Shown here one piece after another: positions 22,907 through 35,461 of a DNA stretch of 64,000 nucleotides; the stretch's first letter is position 1; each line of letters opens with the position of its first letter. This DNA comes from Gracilaria gracilis (taxonomy: Eukaryota > Rhodophyta > Florideophyceae > Gracilariales > Gracilariaceae): the NCBI GenBank assembly GCA_030374805.1, contig JARGSG010000200.1, positions 310,001-374,000 of the forward strand, given 5' to 3'. The position numbers and the translations under genes are program-made. The notes beneath the pieces were generated by a model, which did not search any database, was not told the origin of the DNA, and saw nothing but the letters and a program-made list of their open reading frames with translations.

Positions 22907-22937
22907 CCAACCAGGGTTGGTCCAACCAGGGTTGGCT
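22907..22937. repeat. 15-bp tandem duplication
   Basis: TCCAACCAGGGTTGG occurs twice in a row, within a stretch (22.4-23.5 kb) that has no gene and could be LTR-like. Confidence 0.7.
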
Positions 22938-23544
22938 CTAGACTCTTCGCCTTTGGCGGTATTCAACTCCTCCTCGGAGGGATACCCCGTAGCATTCGGA
23001 CCGTCTATCCGCCCTGCGTCAACCCAACGAAAACAATTGTGGGAGTATTACATCGCTATTTGTCGCGTTGGCCTTGTATAAGGATTTGCCCGGCTTTTCC
23101 GTCTCTCTCCGTCACTCTTGTGACTTCCCCTTTCTCTTTTCCCTTTTTCGGGTTGTTCTCCGCGAACCGCGGCTCGTGCTGACACCTGTCTACACTGGCC
23201 ACCCTTGTAGAACACCGCCTCATTGAAGGATACGCACGCACCGTTTACACGGATTCCAGCTTCTGGTTTACCTTCCTACGCCTGGCGTCAAGGGTGGCCT
23301 CGGCCTTACAAACCGACTCTGTCGTGTCATCCCTGGAAGGGCTTTGATAATGTGCTGCCTCGCCTGAGAAAGATCCCGAACGTCTTACTGGTTCTTTCCC
23401 CATTGGGGCATTGCACTACAGTGTGTGAAGATTTTTAATGGTGGATCCTGTGTCTACGGTATCCTTACGTTCGCTCCTCATACCTTGGACAAGATATATT
23501 CATCAGAGCAGACCGCACTTGGGTAGCACGGTCATCCGGGGTGG

Positions 23545-23706
23545 GAGCAGAGATTTTCTTCTGGGAAACTCTGAACGCGTAAGGTGTTTACCTTACGGTG
23601 CAGCAGAGCACATGGCTTTTGCCGATCTGTGTCTCCTACACTTCCGAAATAAAGGACATCAAAATCCTTCTACAAAGCTCTGCACAAGAAGCCAATATGA
23701 TGTGGT
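23545..23706 (+). repeat. Direct repeat with 24582-24740
   Basis: Both copies contain AACGCGTAAGGTGTTTACC, a CAGAGCA-ATGGCTTTTG block and CTGTGTCTCCTACA in the same order, spaced about 1.04 kb apart. With repeat A/B they suggest two degenerate copies of one element lying head to tail, the first carrying an extra insertion between 22.4 and 23.5 kb. Confidence 0.7.
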
Positions 23707-24270
23707 TCTATGCCATCCAGAATATTGTTCAACTTTCCATCGAAAACGGCGATGTAATACGACGCTAAACTGTAAATGATGAATTCAAATTTATTTGAAT
23801 ACCAAATGTTATTACGGAGAATTTTGTTAACTACTTGTAAGCATAAAACATTTGATATGTTTCTTAAACTGCTTTCAATTCTGGATTCTTTCAAACATGG
23901 GAATAAAATATGACAAAACTCTTTTAAATATGTCTCAGAAACCCATATTTCCACATAAATATTGATTCATGGTCGCTTTTACCGCCTCCCACAGCAGTTT
24001 TCAACGAAAATATATTGAAATCGCACCATCCATCCCGAATTTAAGGGTTTTCCGCACGCTCCGGGGCGCACGTAATTTTTTTACAGTTACCCGGGCGACT
24101 TTATCTGTAGCGTTACCCTTGTCTACACCGAACCGGTATTTGCAGAAGGTTCGAGGTACGAGGCCGTTTCCGGTAGTCGCCAGCGGTGTTCCTGCAAACT
24201 CGTACTACTTTACGTTCTCACAAATCACAAGAGCGCTTATTGGGCTAGAATTTTTTTCAAATTACGCCTT

Positions 24271-24550
24271 TTCCAGGAACGCAGAAGTACATTTATTGAT
24301 GATCTGAAGCTGGTAGGTAAGGCGATTTGATATTGGTGATGTGGAACATGGTCTGCACTGTCGGTCTGAACCCAATGATGCGGAAATGATCCCGCTTTGT
24401 AGCACTTTTTCTGGAAGACCTTTCCGTCAACAACGGCACACGAACGCACTACGTGCGATATAGCTGTCTTCGTCGGGTTTTAACTTGTCTTCGCTGCGTT
24501 TTCTAACTAGTGTCGTCTCAGGTTCTTTTACTTCTGTTTTCAGAGGTTTT
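24271..24550 (+). repeat. Transposase 3'-end repeat, copy B
   Basis: Degenerate second copy of 22111-22380. No recognisable coding sequence remains upstream of it. Confidence 0.65.
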
Positions 24551-24581
24551 GTTTTCACTCTACTCGCCCCTCCCTTTTAAA

Positions 24582-24740
24582 AGCAGAGATGTTTTCCTGG
24601 GACACTCTGAACGCGTAAGGTGTTTACCTCACGGATTAGCAGAGCAAATGGCTTTTGTCGCTCTGTGTCTCCTACAATTCCCGAAAATAAAGGTCATAAA
24701 GATCGTTCTATATAGCTTTGCACAGGAAGTCAATAAAGGT
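24582..24740 (+). repeat. Direct repeat with 23545-23706
   Basis: Partner of the repeat at 23545. Beyond it, up to 25049, no gene is visible. Confidence 0.7.
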
Positions 24741-25049
24741 TTTTGCTTCATATTTCTGGCTGTCAAAGAAAAGAGCGCACCACAATGCCCGCCCTCGGAA
24801 GGTAGATTTCGAAAGAAACTAGAGAAGTACAGTCCTTGTAACACAATGATCAATTGAAAGTAAAAACATATCTTTATTCAGCCTTTGAAATACTCTGAAG
24901 TAGCTTTGGTTGGTTTCAGAACCGAAAATGCATGGCACTCTCAGCTTTTAGTTAACGATGAAAAACTGCAATGAAAAGAAAGCGCTGTGCTAACGAGATG
25001 GCTTATTTTTTGTGCTGGATGTTCAATTGAGCATTTGCTCCTTCAGGGG

Positions 25050-25248
25050 TCAATATTGGTCATTTTCAATCTTCAGAAGACCATGTATAGTTTCTTTGTG
25101 TCTCATCAGGTTGTACTTCCTGCCGAACAACCTAGAGCACAAATCGCATGCAAATTGGGCATCGCCGTGCACCTCCTCAATATGCTTCCTCAGTTGGTAT
25201 TCATAAGCCAACATAAGCTCGAATGGATTGCATTGGAACTTGGGGTCG
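25050..25248 (-). pseudogene. C2H2 zinc-finger gene, 3' part (split by Gypsy B)
   Basis: Reads into the host gene from the Gypsy B insertion. It starts in the linker before KFQCNPF, continues EYQLRKHIEEVH, then has a full C2H2 finger FACDLCSRLFGRKYNLMRHKETIH and stops at 25050. The 5' part lies at 58844-59264 beyond the nested elements. The join falls in an H-D-P stretch between fingers, with GGTCG duplicated. The protein was probably a nuclear DNA-binding regulator. Confidence 0.85.
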
Positions 25249-25600
25249 TGTCGTGCTGAAGCCAGACAGCAAAGAGCACGGCGGAAACAGAGCGTCAAGC
25301 TTCAAACCGCACACAGCACTACAAGCCGTGCGACGTGCTACAAGCTGTACGCCGGGCTTCAAGCCACGCTTCGTGTCTGTGAGGGCTAACAACAACCGTA
25401 ACAGACACTGAAGAGAATGCGCTGAGCTTGAAGTAGTCGTTTGTGTCACTGTGGGACATGACTCTCTAGCAACGTACGTTTTGTAAAACCGTCCACGGGT
25501 CTCTATAAAAAGCCCGCGGACAGATTCGTAAACTAGAGATACGCTGGCAGGCGTCTGATTGAACTTCCTCTTCCCCCCTCCTCTTGTCCTGAACACTACA
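25249..25600 (+). repeat. Gypsy B 5' LTR
   Basis: 352 bp, TG...CA, preceded by GGTCG. It contains a TATA box and pairs with 58491-58843. Confidence 0.95.
25504..25510 (+). promoter_or_regulatory. TATA box in Gypsy B 5' LTR
   Basis: TATAAAA within CTCTATAAAAAGCCCGCGG, about 90 bp before the LTR end. The 3' LTR copy reads CATAAAA. The position fits an RNA polymerase II start inside the LTR. Confidence 0.6.
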
Positions 25601-25646
25601 CTTTTTTCAATCGACCACCTAACTTTTTTCTCGGTGTCACAACCCA

Positions 25647-28246
25647 ATGGAGAACGACGCTTCGACAGTCATGAGCGCACTGCTCAAGCGCCAGGAAACC
25701 GAGATGAAGAGCATTTATGCCTCGTTCTTAAAGGCAGAGGAAGAGTTCTACGAGCTGGCATCAGTTAATTACGAAAAATCGGATGCCGAGAGGAAGAAGG
25801 ACTTTGACGAGCGTCTCAAGGCTGTAGAACTCAAACGGGAAAGCATCATGCGACACATTGAGATGGCGAAAAAGAGAATACAAACAACTTTGTCGATCCT
25901 GTCAACAACTTCTGCCGGCATAAGTGCAAACCACTTGACTGGAAGCAGCCGCCCGTCGAGGTATCGCAGACCTCTTTTGCCGTCGTTTCGAGGAAGCAGT
26001 CTACGGCAATTAAGGATCCCTTTGAATTCCTTGGGAAGGTAAAGGCCCTGCTCACGGCATATGAGGTGCCAGAAGACCGATGGCTCCCCGCATTGCTGAC
26101 CTTGTTGAATGGGTTTGACAGACAATGAGCGGAAAGGAGTCTATGAGGATCAGATTGGCGCCAGGTGCATGATACCGTTCTGCACCATTTTGAGTCAGCT
26201 GCAATCAAAGATAAGTTCATACGAGATCTGATGACAATCTCGCAGAAACCCTTTGAGACAGTACAGGAGTACAGCGATAGGTTCGCCAGCCTCATAGTAC
26301 GCACTGGTCGCCGTTATGACGATGAGACGCTGGTCGCAGGGTAACTCCACAAATTGGATGTAAATCTACAGGACCCCTTGCAGGTAGCTCGCGCAGCCAC
26401 ACTCAACACGCGGAAGCGCACTAATCCTGGTAGACCTTCTGTTTCAATTTCAGAGCAGATATCGAGTGCGATCACATTGGATTCCTCTCGCTCCTCGCGC
26501 CTAAGAGGAAACCATTATCCTCTGTCTGGCACGTTTGAGCAAGAGAAATCGCAAGGTGGGAAGAGGCGCCATGGTGGGCGCCACTCCTCCAAAAGCCAAG
26601 AACGATACCGTGCGCAATGGAAGGGCGAAGAGCCGTCGCAGAGAAAGGAAAGACCTGACGTGGCGACAAGAGAACAACTCCGACAGGAAAAGAAATGTTA
26701 CCCCTGCCGGAATCCGTGGCAACGAGGGCACAAATGTGCGGATCATGTCAAGAAGGAGCCGCAAGCTGCCAAGTTGCATATTGAAGCAGCCTTGGACTCC
26801 ACCATTAAAGTAGAACCACAGCCTAGTCCCGATTGTACCGATGCCGGGCTGCGAGCGCTCTTAGGATACGACGATCATGACTCGGAGACACAGCTTTTGA
26901 GGAGCATTGTGGAGAGTGACAAGCTGAAGGAACCGTCCCTCAGTGCACTGACGCCAGCCTCTCAAGACGCCGCGGTGCTCCTGTACACCCCTGTTCGAAT
27001 CAATACAATCGATGGATGGGCCATGGTAGATTCTGGGGTGACATCCACATTCCTCTCCAGCGTTTTTGCTGAGAAGCATCGCATTGCGGTACAGAGAGTG
27101 ACTGGAAACATCCTAGATGGGCGTGGACAGGCCATGGCTGAACGCAAGGGTGTGACAGAGATTAAGGTTACAAATGGGGCTCGCACAGCTCATATTACCG
27201 CAGAGGTCATGCAAATGGCGCCTCACCGGGATATGATAATTGGTTCACCGCACTTCCCAGCATTCGGGTACTCTATCGAAGGCATACCGCAAGCAGTTAG
27301 CTTGTCAGCTGACGCCAAACAGCTCACACCCGAACCCGTTCCCAAGAAGCCCGACGAAGCTCCCGAAAGATCACGAAGTGCTGCGGATATATCTCAAGAT
27401 GTGGATGAAGCTTTGCAGCGCAATCAAGATATTCCGTTATCAGCTAGGTGCACCCATCCGTTGGCTGTACTGAGAGTCAGGCCTTCAAACACTGCTTTTA
27501 TCTGGAGCCGTGTCAACTTCGTCTCACGCCGAGACGAAGATCGTGTCTACGCTGAGATAAGTCGATGGCTTTCAGCCAAAGTCATCGAACCCGTTCCTGC
27601 AGACTGCGCAAACTCGTTTCCAATTCTGAGCGTACCGAAGAAAGATGGAGAAGGCAACCTTGTTGATGTGCGCCCATGCGTGGATTTACGTCGCCTCAAT
27701 TCGCTCCTGCCGGACTCAGACTATCCTCTGCCTCGCGTGCAAGACATACTGGAAGCCGTCGGCTCTGTATCCGGACCCAACGCGGTGTTCACTACACTAC
27801 AAATCAGAGATGGGTATTTCAGATTTCCCATTCTTGAATAAGACAGGAACCGGATCGCTTCCCGCTGGAAGGGCACACACTATCGCATGCGCGCCGCACC
27901 GTTTGGAATTAAGACTATGTCTGCTAAGTTCCAACAGTTGATGGATAGAATTCTTGGCGACGTCCCGTACGTTGCAATCTACATCGATGATATTATCATT
28001 TTCTCAGACAACATGACCGAGCACACAGAGCATGTGCGAGACGTCTTAGAGAGGCTGACCAAGTGGAAGATGCCCATCAGAGTTGACAAGTGTCGTTTTG
28101 GCCGAAAAGAAGTGAATCTGCTCCGCTTCGTCGTGACTGGAGAGGGCATTTGCAAGGATCCATCGAAAGTGGACGCAATCGCAAACTGGGAAAGACCTCA
28201 AACTACTAAGCAGCTGTTGAGCTTCTTAGGAGCCGCTAATTACTAC
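25647..28246 (+). pseudogene. Gypsy B gag, protease and RT N-terminal half
   Basis: Gag starts at ATG 25647 (coiled, charged) and shifts frame near 25910 into a retrotransposon-gag fold region (DPFEFLGKVKALLTAYEVP, PFETVQEYSDRFASLI). A zinc knuckle CYPCRNPWQRGHKC lies near 26695-26740. The protease has AMVDSGVTSTFLS near 27020. RT has VDLRRLNSLLPDSDYPLP near 27680, a stop at 27839-27841, then FQQLMDRILGDVPYVAIYIDD near 27930-27990 with an intact YIDD. Other stops lie near 26126 and 26342. The frame is cut at 28246, in FLGAANYY, by Gypsy C. Confidence 0.9.
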
Positions 28247-28672
28247 TGAAGTACACTCATGCGAGTGAGTATCAACAATGCCCAAGAAATAGGGATACTA
28301 TGCGCAGCACCCAAGCGGGGACAAAGGAGCGTGCAGCGACGATAACAACGGGGCACGAGAGAGGCGTACAGCACCGGTAGCTGCGGCAGAACGACCCTAT
28401 GGGAAACTAGACGATGAAGAATCGGCTACGTGGTACTTGGTGTTTACTACGGTGAGCTCTGCCCAGCGGGAAGTGCTCAAGTAGACCCCCCGGGGCAGCA
28501 GCCACGTGTCGAAAAATAATGAACAATCTACCTACAAAGGGGGTCTCTAAGGGCTGGGACACCATGGTTCGCAAGCCCTACACGTGGACACCCTAAGGGG
28601 CACCTTGTGCATACTAACTACTACATCTACTTACTATGCATGCCCAATATGGGCCAGTGCCATTGCACTACA
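28247..28672 (-). repeat. Gypsy C 3' LTR
   Basis: 426 bp, bounded outside by ACTAC. It pairs with 56185-56610. It also lies just upstream of the plus-strand antisense gene and could supply its promoter. Confidence 0.95.
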
Positions 28673-28685
28673 GACTCCCCTTCTT
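28673..28685 (-). other. Gypsy C polypurine tract
   Basis: Minus-strand AAGAAGGGGAGTC directly abuts the 3' LTR, the expected primer for plus-strand DNA synthesis. It supports the minus orientation. Confidence 0.8.
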
Positions 28686-28921
28686 AAATCCGACCTCGTC
28701 CTGAGGTCGCGTTAACCCGAGTTAGGGTATCCCGACGTGGATTCTGGCTCCTTGCCTGTGCAGGCTTCGAACGGTCACAACCTGTTTGGGTGGTATTGAG
28801 GGCCGTCTTCTTTGCAGCTTTTTGCAAACGCGGGAGCCAAGATACCTGTGGTTTTCTGTTAATACGACCCTTCCGGGAACGACAGCCGCCGGGTCCTTTG
28901 CTCGTCGCGATTGATTGCGCT

Positions 28922-31301
28922 ATGCAGCCCGATTGGATGTTCGATCCCGAAGGGAGAATTCCTGGCTTCCTGATACCTCCGGCTTTAGCCGCGAACGTTA
29001 CTCCGGCAGCAGCTGTTCCGTACACCAGTATGACGCCCCAAGCGGGAGGACAGTGGGTGAATCCCACTCCAAACTTTGATCACATCCCTGACCCGGGTAG
29101 GGTAAATGTCGGCGCTCGTCATATTCCGACTCCATATCCAGTACAGGAGTACCTACTCATGGGGACACTGTACTTTGACGCGAAGCGGTTCGGTTCGGTA
29201 CCGACCTATCAAGGTTTTTCGCAGAAGAACCGCCGCAACTGCGTGGAGCCTTGGCGGGCCCGGTGGGGAAACTTGCCCATCAATCCTTCGAAGGAAATTC
29301 GCACGACCAAAAATGGTGAAATCCCCCCGGACATGCCGTTTGCCCGTTACTGGGACGAGATTGAATATCAGAAAAGAATGGCCGATATAATTGGCCGACT
29401 AGGAGCCGACTACGCTTAGTTTGGGGAGAATATGAAGATACCTCCGGTGGGTCATTTTCTTCTTGGTGCCATCGCGTTCGAGCCCCCTTTCGACGAAATA
29501 TATTGGGTCCGGGACCGGGAGTACTGGGGGGAGTTTGTCGCCGACGATGCCCGTATAAGGGATACGCACAACTACCTGTTTGGATGGCACAACCCGGAGT
29601 ATTTCGATACGCTCCCGTCCGATTGTGCAAAGCACTCTGTCCCAATTGGGACTTCCATGGCGGAAATAATGTCTGTGTCCCGTCATTTGGGTATACCGAC
29701 GCCTTTCTTCACAGCATACTACACCAACCTGATGTGACGACCACCAGATGTGTTCACAAATGCCATCTGGCAGGTCTTTTTCGCCGAATGGGTACTGTTC
29801 TACTTCATGGGATGGTTAAATGCAGCCTGCTATGGGGTACCGACTCGCACAAAGTGCCGCGATTGGTCTTTGTACCATGACGATAACCTGCCGTCTCCAA
29901 TTGGTCGGTTGTTTCCGTTACCGGCTGCTGTGATTAGCTATGCCCGTCGTTTGGGTATTCAGAACATCCTTCGTGGTTGTAACTACGGTTTTGCTGACGT
30001 TCGGTCACTCCTGTTACATGTAACTGGCATTGACTGGTCCCAAACACCTGGGTTCTTGTGGTACGATTACGAGACAGACACGTACTACGACATTCTGAGA
30101 CACCCTGCGGGGCGCGACGATGGAAACACTTACGAGTGTATGCCGCCTTTCTTATCCGTCGGTGAGAGAATGCCAAACTCGGAGGCTCCTGAGTTCAAGG
30201 ATTATTGGCCCCGTGGTGTCAGTTTCGTCGCTGCTTGCTTGGAAGAACCCAGAGACCCGCCACCTGGCCCATCACTGCCAGATAACCCTGGACCCTTGCT
30301 CGGAATGGGCTTGGTAGACAACGACGACGACAAAGATGAGAGTCCTTCCCTGCCTGATGCCGCGAACGTACCTTGAGCGCCTACCGCCTCCGTCTCTGTG
30401 GGAAACCGGGGTACTTCTGTTGCTCCCAGTAGGGCTTCCGGACGTGTTTCGTCCTTACCAAATGCAATGGTTGGCATTCCGGTTGTTCCCAGTCTGGGTC
30501 GGGTTTCTAGCGGCGTTGTGGTTGGCCCGGGTACGGCCATTGCTCCAGGCGCGTTGCCCGCTTCTGCTCCCATGCAGGTCGGGTTCGTTGCGGGAGTCAG
30601 CATTGCTCCTGGTGGGGTTTACAGTCCCGAGGTTGAAGCTTCATTAACCGCTATAGGGTCAGAATGCCAGAGGATGGGCGTCTATGCCCCGACTTCTGTC
30701 CTGGATGCACTCATCGCAGCCCGATCCTTGGTCCGGGACGTCTCGTTAATGCCAGTTATTTCCTATAGGGTCGCTTGCTTGCGTCAGGCTTTGACAGCCA
30801 TCGTGGCCAGACACAGTGGTATTCTGGTATCGGAAATCCTAGCTAATGTGAGAGCCCGATTTGGGATTGACGACTTCCAAGAGGGTCGAGTGTCTGCTGT
30901 TGCTCGTGAACAACCCGTGCGGGGTACCAGCATGCGGACTCAGACGTCCGTAGTGCTTCACCGTGCGGATGAGGCCGTCGCTTCGCTCTCGTTCATGCGT
31001 GTGCCTTCCGAGGATCCTTCGACCGAGGGCGGCGAGCCTTCAGCTCCACAGAGTCGCATTGAAATTGCCGAGAAGGGCAGGAACGACAGGCGCTGCTAGA
31101 GCAGCGGCGCCGGGTGCGTCTGTTCCCAATCCAGATAGTAGTCCTAGTGGAGATCCCAAAGGGTCTGATGACCAGCTTCTGATCGGTGGATGTCCCGGTC
31201 TCCTGAATCCCGAATCATCAATGGGTGAAGAGGTTGTTACGGGTGGACCAGGTTCCGCTGTTCAGCGCCGACGTCTTGCCCGCACTGGGGACAAAGAGTA
31301 G
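28922..31301 (+). pseudogene. Antisense ORF of Gypsy C, unknown protein
   Basis: One frame runs from ATG 28922 (MQPDWMFDPEGR) to about 31080. It is interrupted only by TAG 29417, TGA 29735 and TGA 30374, and coding-like sequence continues immediately after each. A one-base shift near 31080 then leads to TAG 31301, about 790 codons in all. The first two thirds is globular and rich in Trp, Tyr and Pro (WGNLPINPSKEIR, YWDEIEYQKRMADIIGRLG, DWSLYHDDNLPSPIGRLFPLP, KDYWPRGVSFVAACLEE). An acidic linker (DNDDDKDES) and a low-complexity Ala/Val/Ser/Gly C-terminus follow. No family is recognised. It is convergent with pol and starts next to the 3' LTR. Confidence 0.7.
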
Positions 31302-32046
31302 AGCAGACACAGTGAAGTCTTGAATGCTGTTTCATCCTACAGAGGGGCGGGTTACCTGCGCGTCGTGAGGAGGAGCGTCCAAATTGGCAAGTGTGCGGCG
31401 GCGGATCGTGCTTGGTGGCGCGCGTCGCCCACCAGTGATGCAGATGAATGCCCTCTGGGGTTGAATGTTGGCACGGGCGCGGCGCGGTGCCAGGGGCGAC
31501 TTGCAAGGCGAATCAAATAAAGTTGCTCGAAAATTACGCGTTCAGGAGGTACCAAAAAGTTCGATTTCTTGTTTGGCCTGTAACTCGGAAACGCGGGCGT
31601 TTCAGCCGCTCGTATGCTACATTTTGGGGTGCCCGCAACGCCAAAATCCTTAGAATTTTTTGACGTTGTCGTGCGTCCCCCTACGGGCATTACTGGCAAC
31701 TGAAATCGGTTACCAAGCGGCCGCGCGCCAAGTGGCGATGCACGGTACTACTGTACTGCATGGCCTGAAGATGTGGTACGTGCCGCGCGTGTGTCCTGGC
31801 GGGTCATTTCAGTTCCGCTCGATGCGCTTTGCGCGCCGTACGCACCACGCCGGTGAGCGGCACGGCAAGCTCCAAAGAGAGACGCGCGGTCCCACGTGGG
31901 TAATACGCAACGATAGAAGACGGTCGCACTTCTTCCTCCCCTTCTTAGGCCGAGCTTTGTCCTCAATGATCTGCGTAATATGGATGCATCTGGCCGCGGA
32001 GAACTGGCCCGGTAATCAACGAAAATTGTCCTGGTAAGGGTTGTGC
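31302..32046. other. Spacer between antisense ORF and chromodomain
   Basis: Lies between the two convergent coding units of Gypsy C. It contains AATAAA at 31516-31521, suitable for polyadenylation of the antisense transcript. No supported gene. Confidence 0.5.
31516..31521 (+). terminator. Possible polyadenylation signal of antisense gene
   Basis: AATAAA about 215 bp after the plus-strand stop at 31301. Confidence 0.35.
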
Positions 32047-35000
32047 TCAACTGCGATCTTTAGAGCGCTGGTGGTCGCGGTGAGTTCGTGAACGATATCG
32101 GGCCACAAAGTTGTACGGGACGGATTCCATTGGCTCCCATGTGTTCTGTGAGGGTGGGTATTTGTACCAACGGACCTTCACGATAGGCGTGCCGTCGTCT
32201 GCGATTCCCTCGCTGACGACTTTGTCGACGACCCATTCACGGGACTCGGAGGCCTCCTCCATAAGCTCCGGGAGATGGGTTTCGTCCGAGGCCTCATCCG
32301 GAACCGGTTGGGCATCAGGGTCGACAGAGACCTGCTTAGGCGCCGCTCTGATGCAAGGCGGCTCTTGAGGGGCTTATGCGTCTCGTACGGGTTCAGGAGT
32401 TGGCGGTTCACTCGGAGGGTGGCCGACACCGTCCCGAAGGGTTTGTGCATCTGTATCCCGAGGGGCTTTGGTGACACGGTCGATGGAGACCGTGTCGTGA
32501 AGGGTGCCGTCCAATACGGTCACAGTGATTTCTGTAGCTTTGACAACCCCCAAGGGACCGGTGGTGCGCGGTAAAAGCTTTCGGGTAATGCCTTCATATT
32601 CTGCCGTTTCGGTCGATTTCCGTGGTGGCTTGTCAAGGAAGACGTAGTCCTCAGGGAAAGTAGAGACGGTAGCCCTTACACGGGAGTCAAAGTCAGCCTT
32701 GTACCGTTGTTGGGCTGCCTCAATCTTGCTCCTACCCTTAGAAAGGAGGAACCGAATACGGGAACGTGTTAGACGTTTCACTGATACCGAATCCAGGCTC
32801 ACAGGCACAGCAAGGGACAAGGCCGATGTTGGCGCGTTGACGACTATGCCGGGAGGGTGACGCGCCAGAACCAATTCAAAGGGCGTGGTTCCCGTTGTGC
32901 GATGGACTTTGGTATTGTATGCAAAGAACAACGGTTAGACCAGCTCGTCCCAGTCGTGGTGGTTCTCAGACACGTAGTGTTTGAGACGAGCCACGAGGGT
33001 CCTGTTAAACCTTTCCGCCTGCCCGTTGGTTTGGAGGCGATACGCTGTCGTTAGTAAATGGCGTATACCAAGGTCCCCACAAAGAGCTTCGAAGAACTTG
33101 GCAACAAACTGCGGACCATTATCCGTCAGTAGGAATTTCGGTGCCCCATACGGTAATATCCAGTTCTCTAAGAAGGCCAGCGAGATGTTGGTCGTCTGAG
33201 TGGCTCTCAGGGGTATTGCTCGTGCCAATTTGGAGAAGCGGTCTGTAATAACCAGGATGAACCTGTTTCCATGTTTGGTCTTGGAAAGTGGGCCCAGAAT
33301 GTCCATGGCCACAAATTCCAGTGGACCCGCTGCGGGAAACAACTTGAGGAATTTTTGGTGCTTGTGCAGTGTCCCTCTGGTGGCTGCACAGGAGCGGCAG
33401 TCTTTGACGGTCTGGTAGGCATCATGGGCTATAAATGGCCAATAGAAGTCCCGACGTAGAGTCGCGTACATTCCTCTCCCACCAGGATGTCCCGCTAAGC
33501 GAGGGTAGTTGGATAAATAGAGGACGCGGTATCTTAGGGTAGACGGTACCAATCGCTTTATTGCTCCGTCCAGTGGCGAAGTCCTAGCGAGAAAACCATG
33601 GTGGTCGTACCCAAATCGGGACTGTGGTTTCCCCACATCCTCGGGTACTTTCCTGCACCAGGAGTCTTGCAACTGCTGCTCCAGAAATTCATCGACCGCA
33701 ATCGGCATAGCTTCCTTCTATTCGGGTTCGACAGCCATCACTACTTCCCGTTCTGGGCTTTTCTCTGGTTCTTCCCAATCTAGAAGTACGTTCTCATACA
33801 TGATATCCCCTTCCCTCACGGTGTCCACCAGGCAATCATAGTCCCCAGAGGGGTTCTATGGCGAAGCATGGAATGTCGTCCTCGAGAGATGTCTCGTTCA
33901 AATCATCAGTATCCATACGGGACAGTGCATCTGCCGCTTGGTGTTTGACGCCAACACGATGCACAACGTCGTACTCAAAATCTGAGAGATGAAGTCTCCA
34001 CCTAGCTAGTCTCCCGCTACAATCGGCCAAATTGCGGATCCATATAAGTGAGTGATGATCGGTCCTAACCGTAAATCGGTCACCTTCTAGATATGGCCTC
34101 AAGAAGAGCATCGCCGACACAACTGCGAGGCACTCCTTTTCTGTTGTGGTGTACTTGCGCTAAGCCCGTGAAAGAGAAGGACTCCAATACCCTGCAGCCT
34201 TGTATTCTTTTCCATCGGGCTGTTATTGGAGTAAAGTACAGCCAACCTATACATCCCACGCGCCCGTGTCCAGTATGTATGGACGTCTCGGGACGAGTAG
34301 AGCCAAAATGGGTGGAGAGATTAGTCTATCTCTCAACTCCTGAAAGGCCTCGTACTCTTCGTCGCTCAGTATCCCAAAATTATCGGGTTTTACCTTTCCG
34401 AGTTTCCTATTCAAGGTACAGCACGCGAGCGAAGTTAGGGACAAATCTTCGAAACAAAATTGCATAGCCCTACAAAGGAGTGGATTTCCGTCTGGGTCGT
34501 GAGCGGTTTAGCTTGCCTAATGGCTTTGTACGTCTTCTGGGAAACCTGTAGTTCTCCAAGCCTGACTACGTGTCCAAGGTAGTCCACAGAGGCCTGAAAA
34601 AAGAAGCATTTCTTGAGCTTCAAAGTGACTCCAGCGTCCCGTAAAACGGTTAGCACGTGACGAACGTGCGGGAAGTGCTCCTCCACCGAGCGGGAGTACA
34701 TGATGACATCATCCAGATACACCAGAGTGTACTGCCACTTGACCTTATTCAGGATGATATCCAGCGCCATCTGGAAGGTAGCGGGCGCGTTCTTCAACCC
34801 GAAGGGCATTCGCGTCAAGTGGTACAAACCCATATGAGACGTGAAGGTCGTCTTGTTACGAACCTCTTCCGCAATCTCAACCTGCCAATACCTACTATTG
34901 GCGTCGACGGTGGAAAAGATGGTGGCTTCCCCAAGGGAATCAATACACTCATCCATGCGTGGGATGGTGTATGCGTCCCGAGTGGTCACGGCGTTAAGCC

Positions 35001-35300
35001 TGCGATAATCAATACAAAACCACCAGCTACCGTCCTTCTTCTGGACAAACACTGCAGGGCTTGCCCATTCGGCTTTTGAAGGTTCTACGACGCCCGATTC
35101 CAACATACGTCGTTTTTCGAGGCCTTCCCTTTCTCTGGCTTTGTGTCCAGCCCTGCAGGGGACTTGAAACACTGGTTTTGAACCCGTTTCAAATTGAATC
35201 CTGTGTAATGCCGCGTCAATGTGGCCTAGTTGCCCCTACCACATACCTTCAAAGTCCTGTAGAAGGTCGATAATTTGGTGCCAATGGGAAGAGAACTCTT
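32047..35300 (-). pseudogene. Gypsy C RT, RNase H, integrase and chromodomain
   Basis: RT reads from about 35300 (QDFEGMW, then a TAG) through FCIDYRRLNAVT, MPFGLKNAPATFQ and YTLVYLDDVI (intact YLDD). A frame shift near 34440 leads into RNase H (FTVRTDHHSLIWIRN, HQAADALSRMD), and the frame returns near 33800. Integrase (33708-32935) is complete by motif: GHPGGRGMYATLRRDFYWP, CRSCAATRG, VAMDILGPL, LLTDNGPQF and NGQAERFNR for the D-D-E set. After a TAA at 32935 and another at 32374, a chromodomain reads EWVVDKVVSEGI, VKVRWYKYPPSQNTWEPM and ends at 32047. It is the best-preserved pol in the window. Confidence 0.92.
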
Positions 35301-35461
35301 CGCCAATCTGGGCCCAATTCGCGCCAGCCTTTCTTTCCCTCTGGGCTATTCTCCTGAACCAAATGCTCCGGTTCCTGTTCCTCGCTGGGTCTACCTTCCC
35401 TTTCTTTAAGAAGAGGACCCCCCTATGAACCGTGGTTCTGGGCGAGGAAGGTACTGTAAAA

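Noticed and set aside
22400..23540. Stretch with rRNA-like GC-rich look or solo LTR
   Set aside because: No rRNA core motif is recognised, and I could not define matched LTR borders or a duplication.
30202..30603. Minus-strand frame overlapping the antisense ORF as the true coding strand
   Set aside because: The plus frame stays coherent on both sides of its stops and has folded-protein composition, while the minus frame is short and Gly/Pro/Thr-biased.
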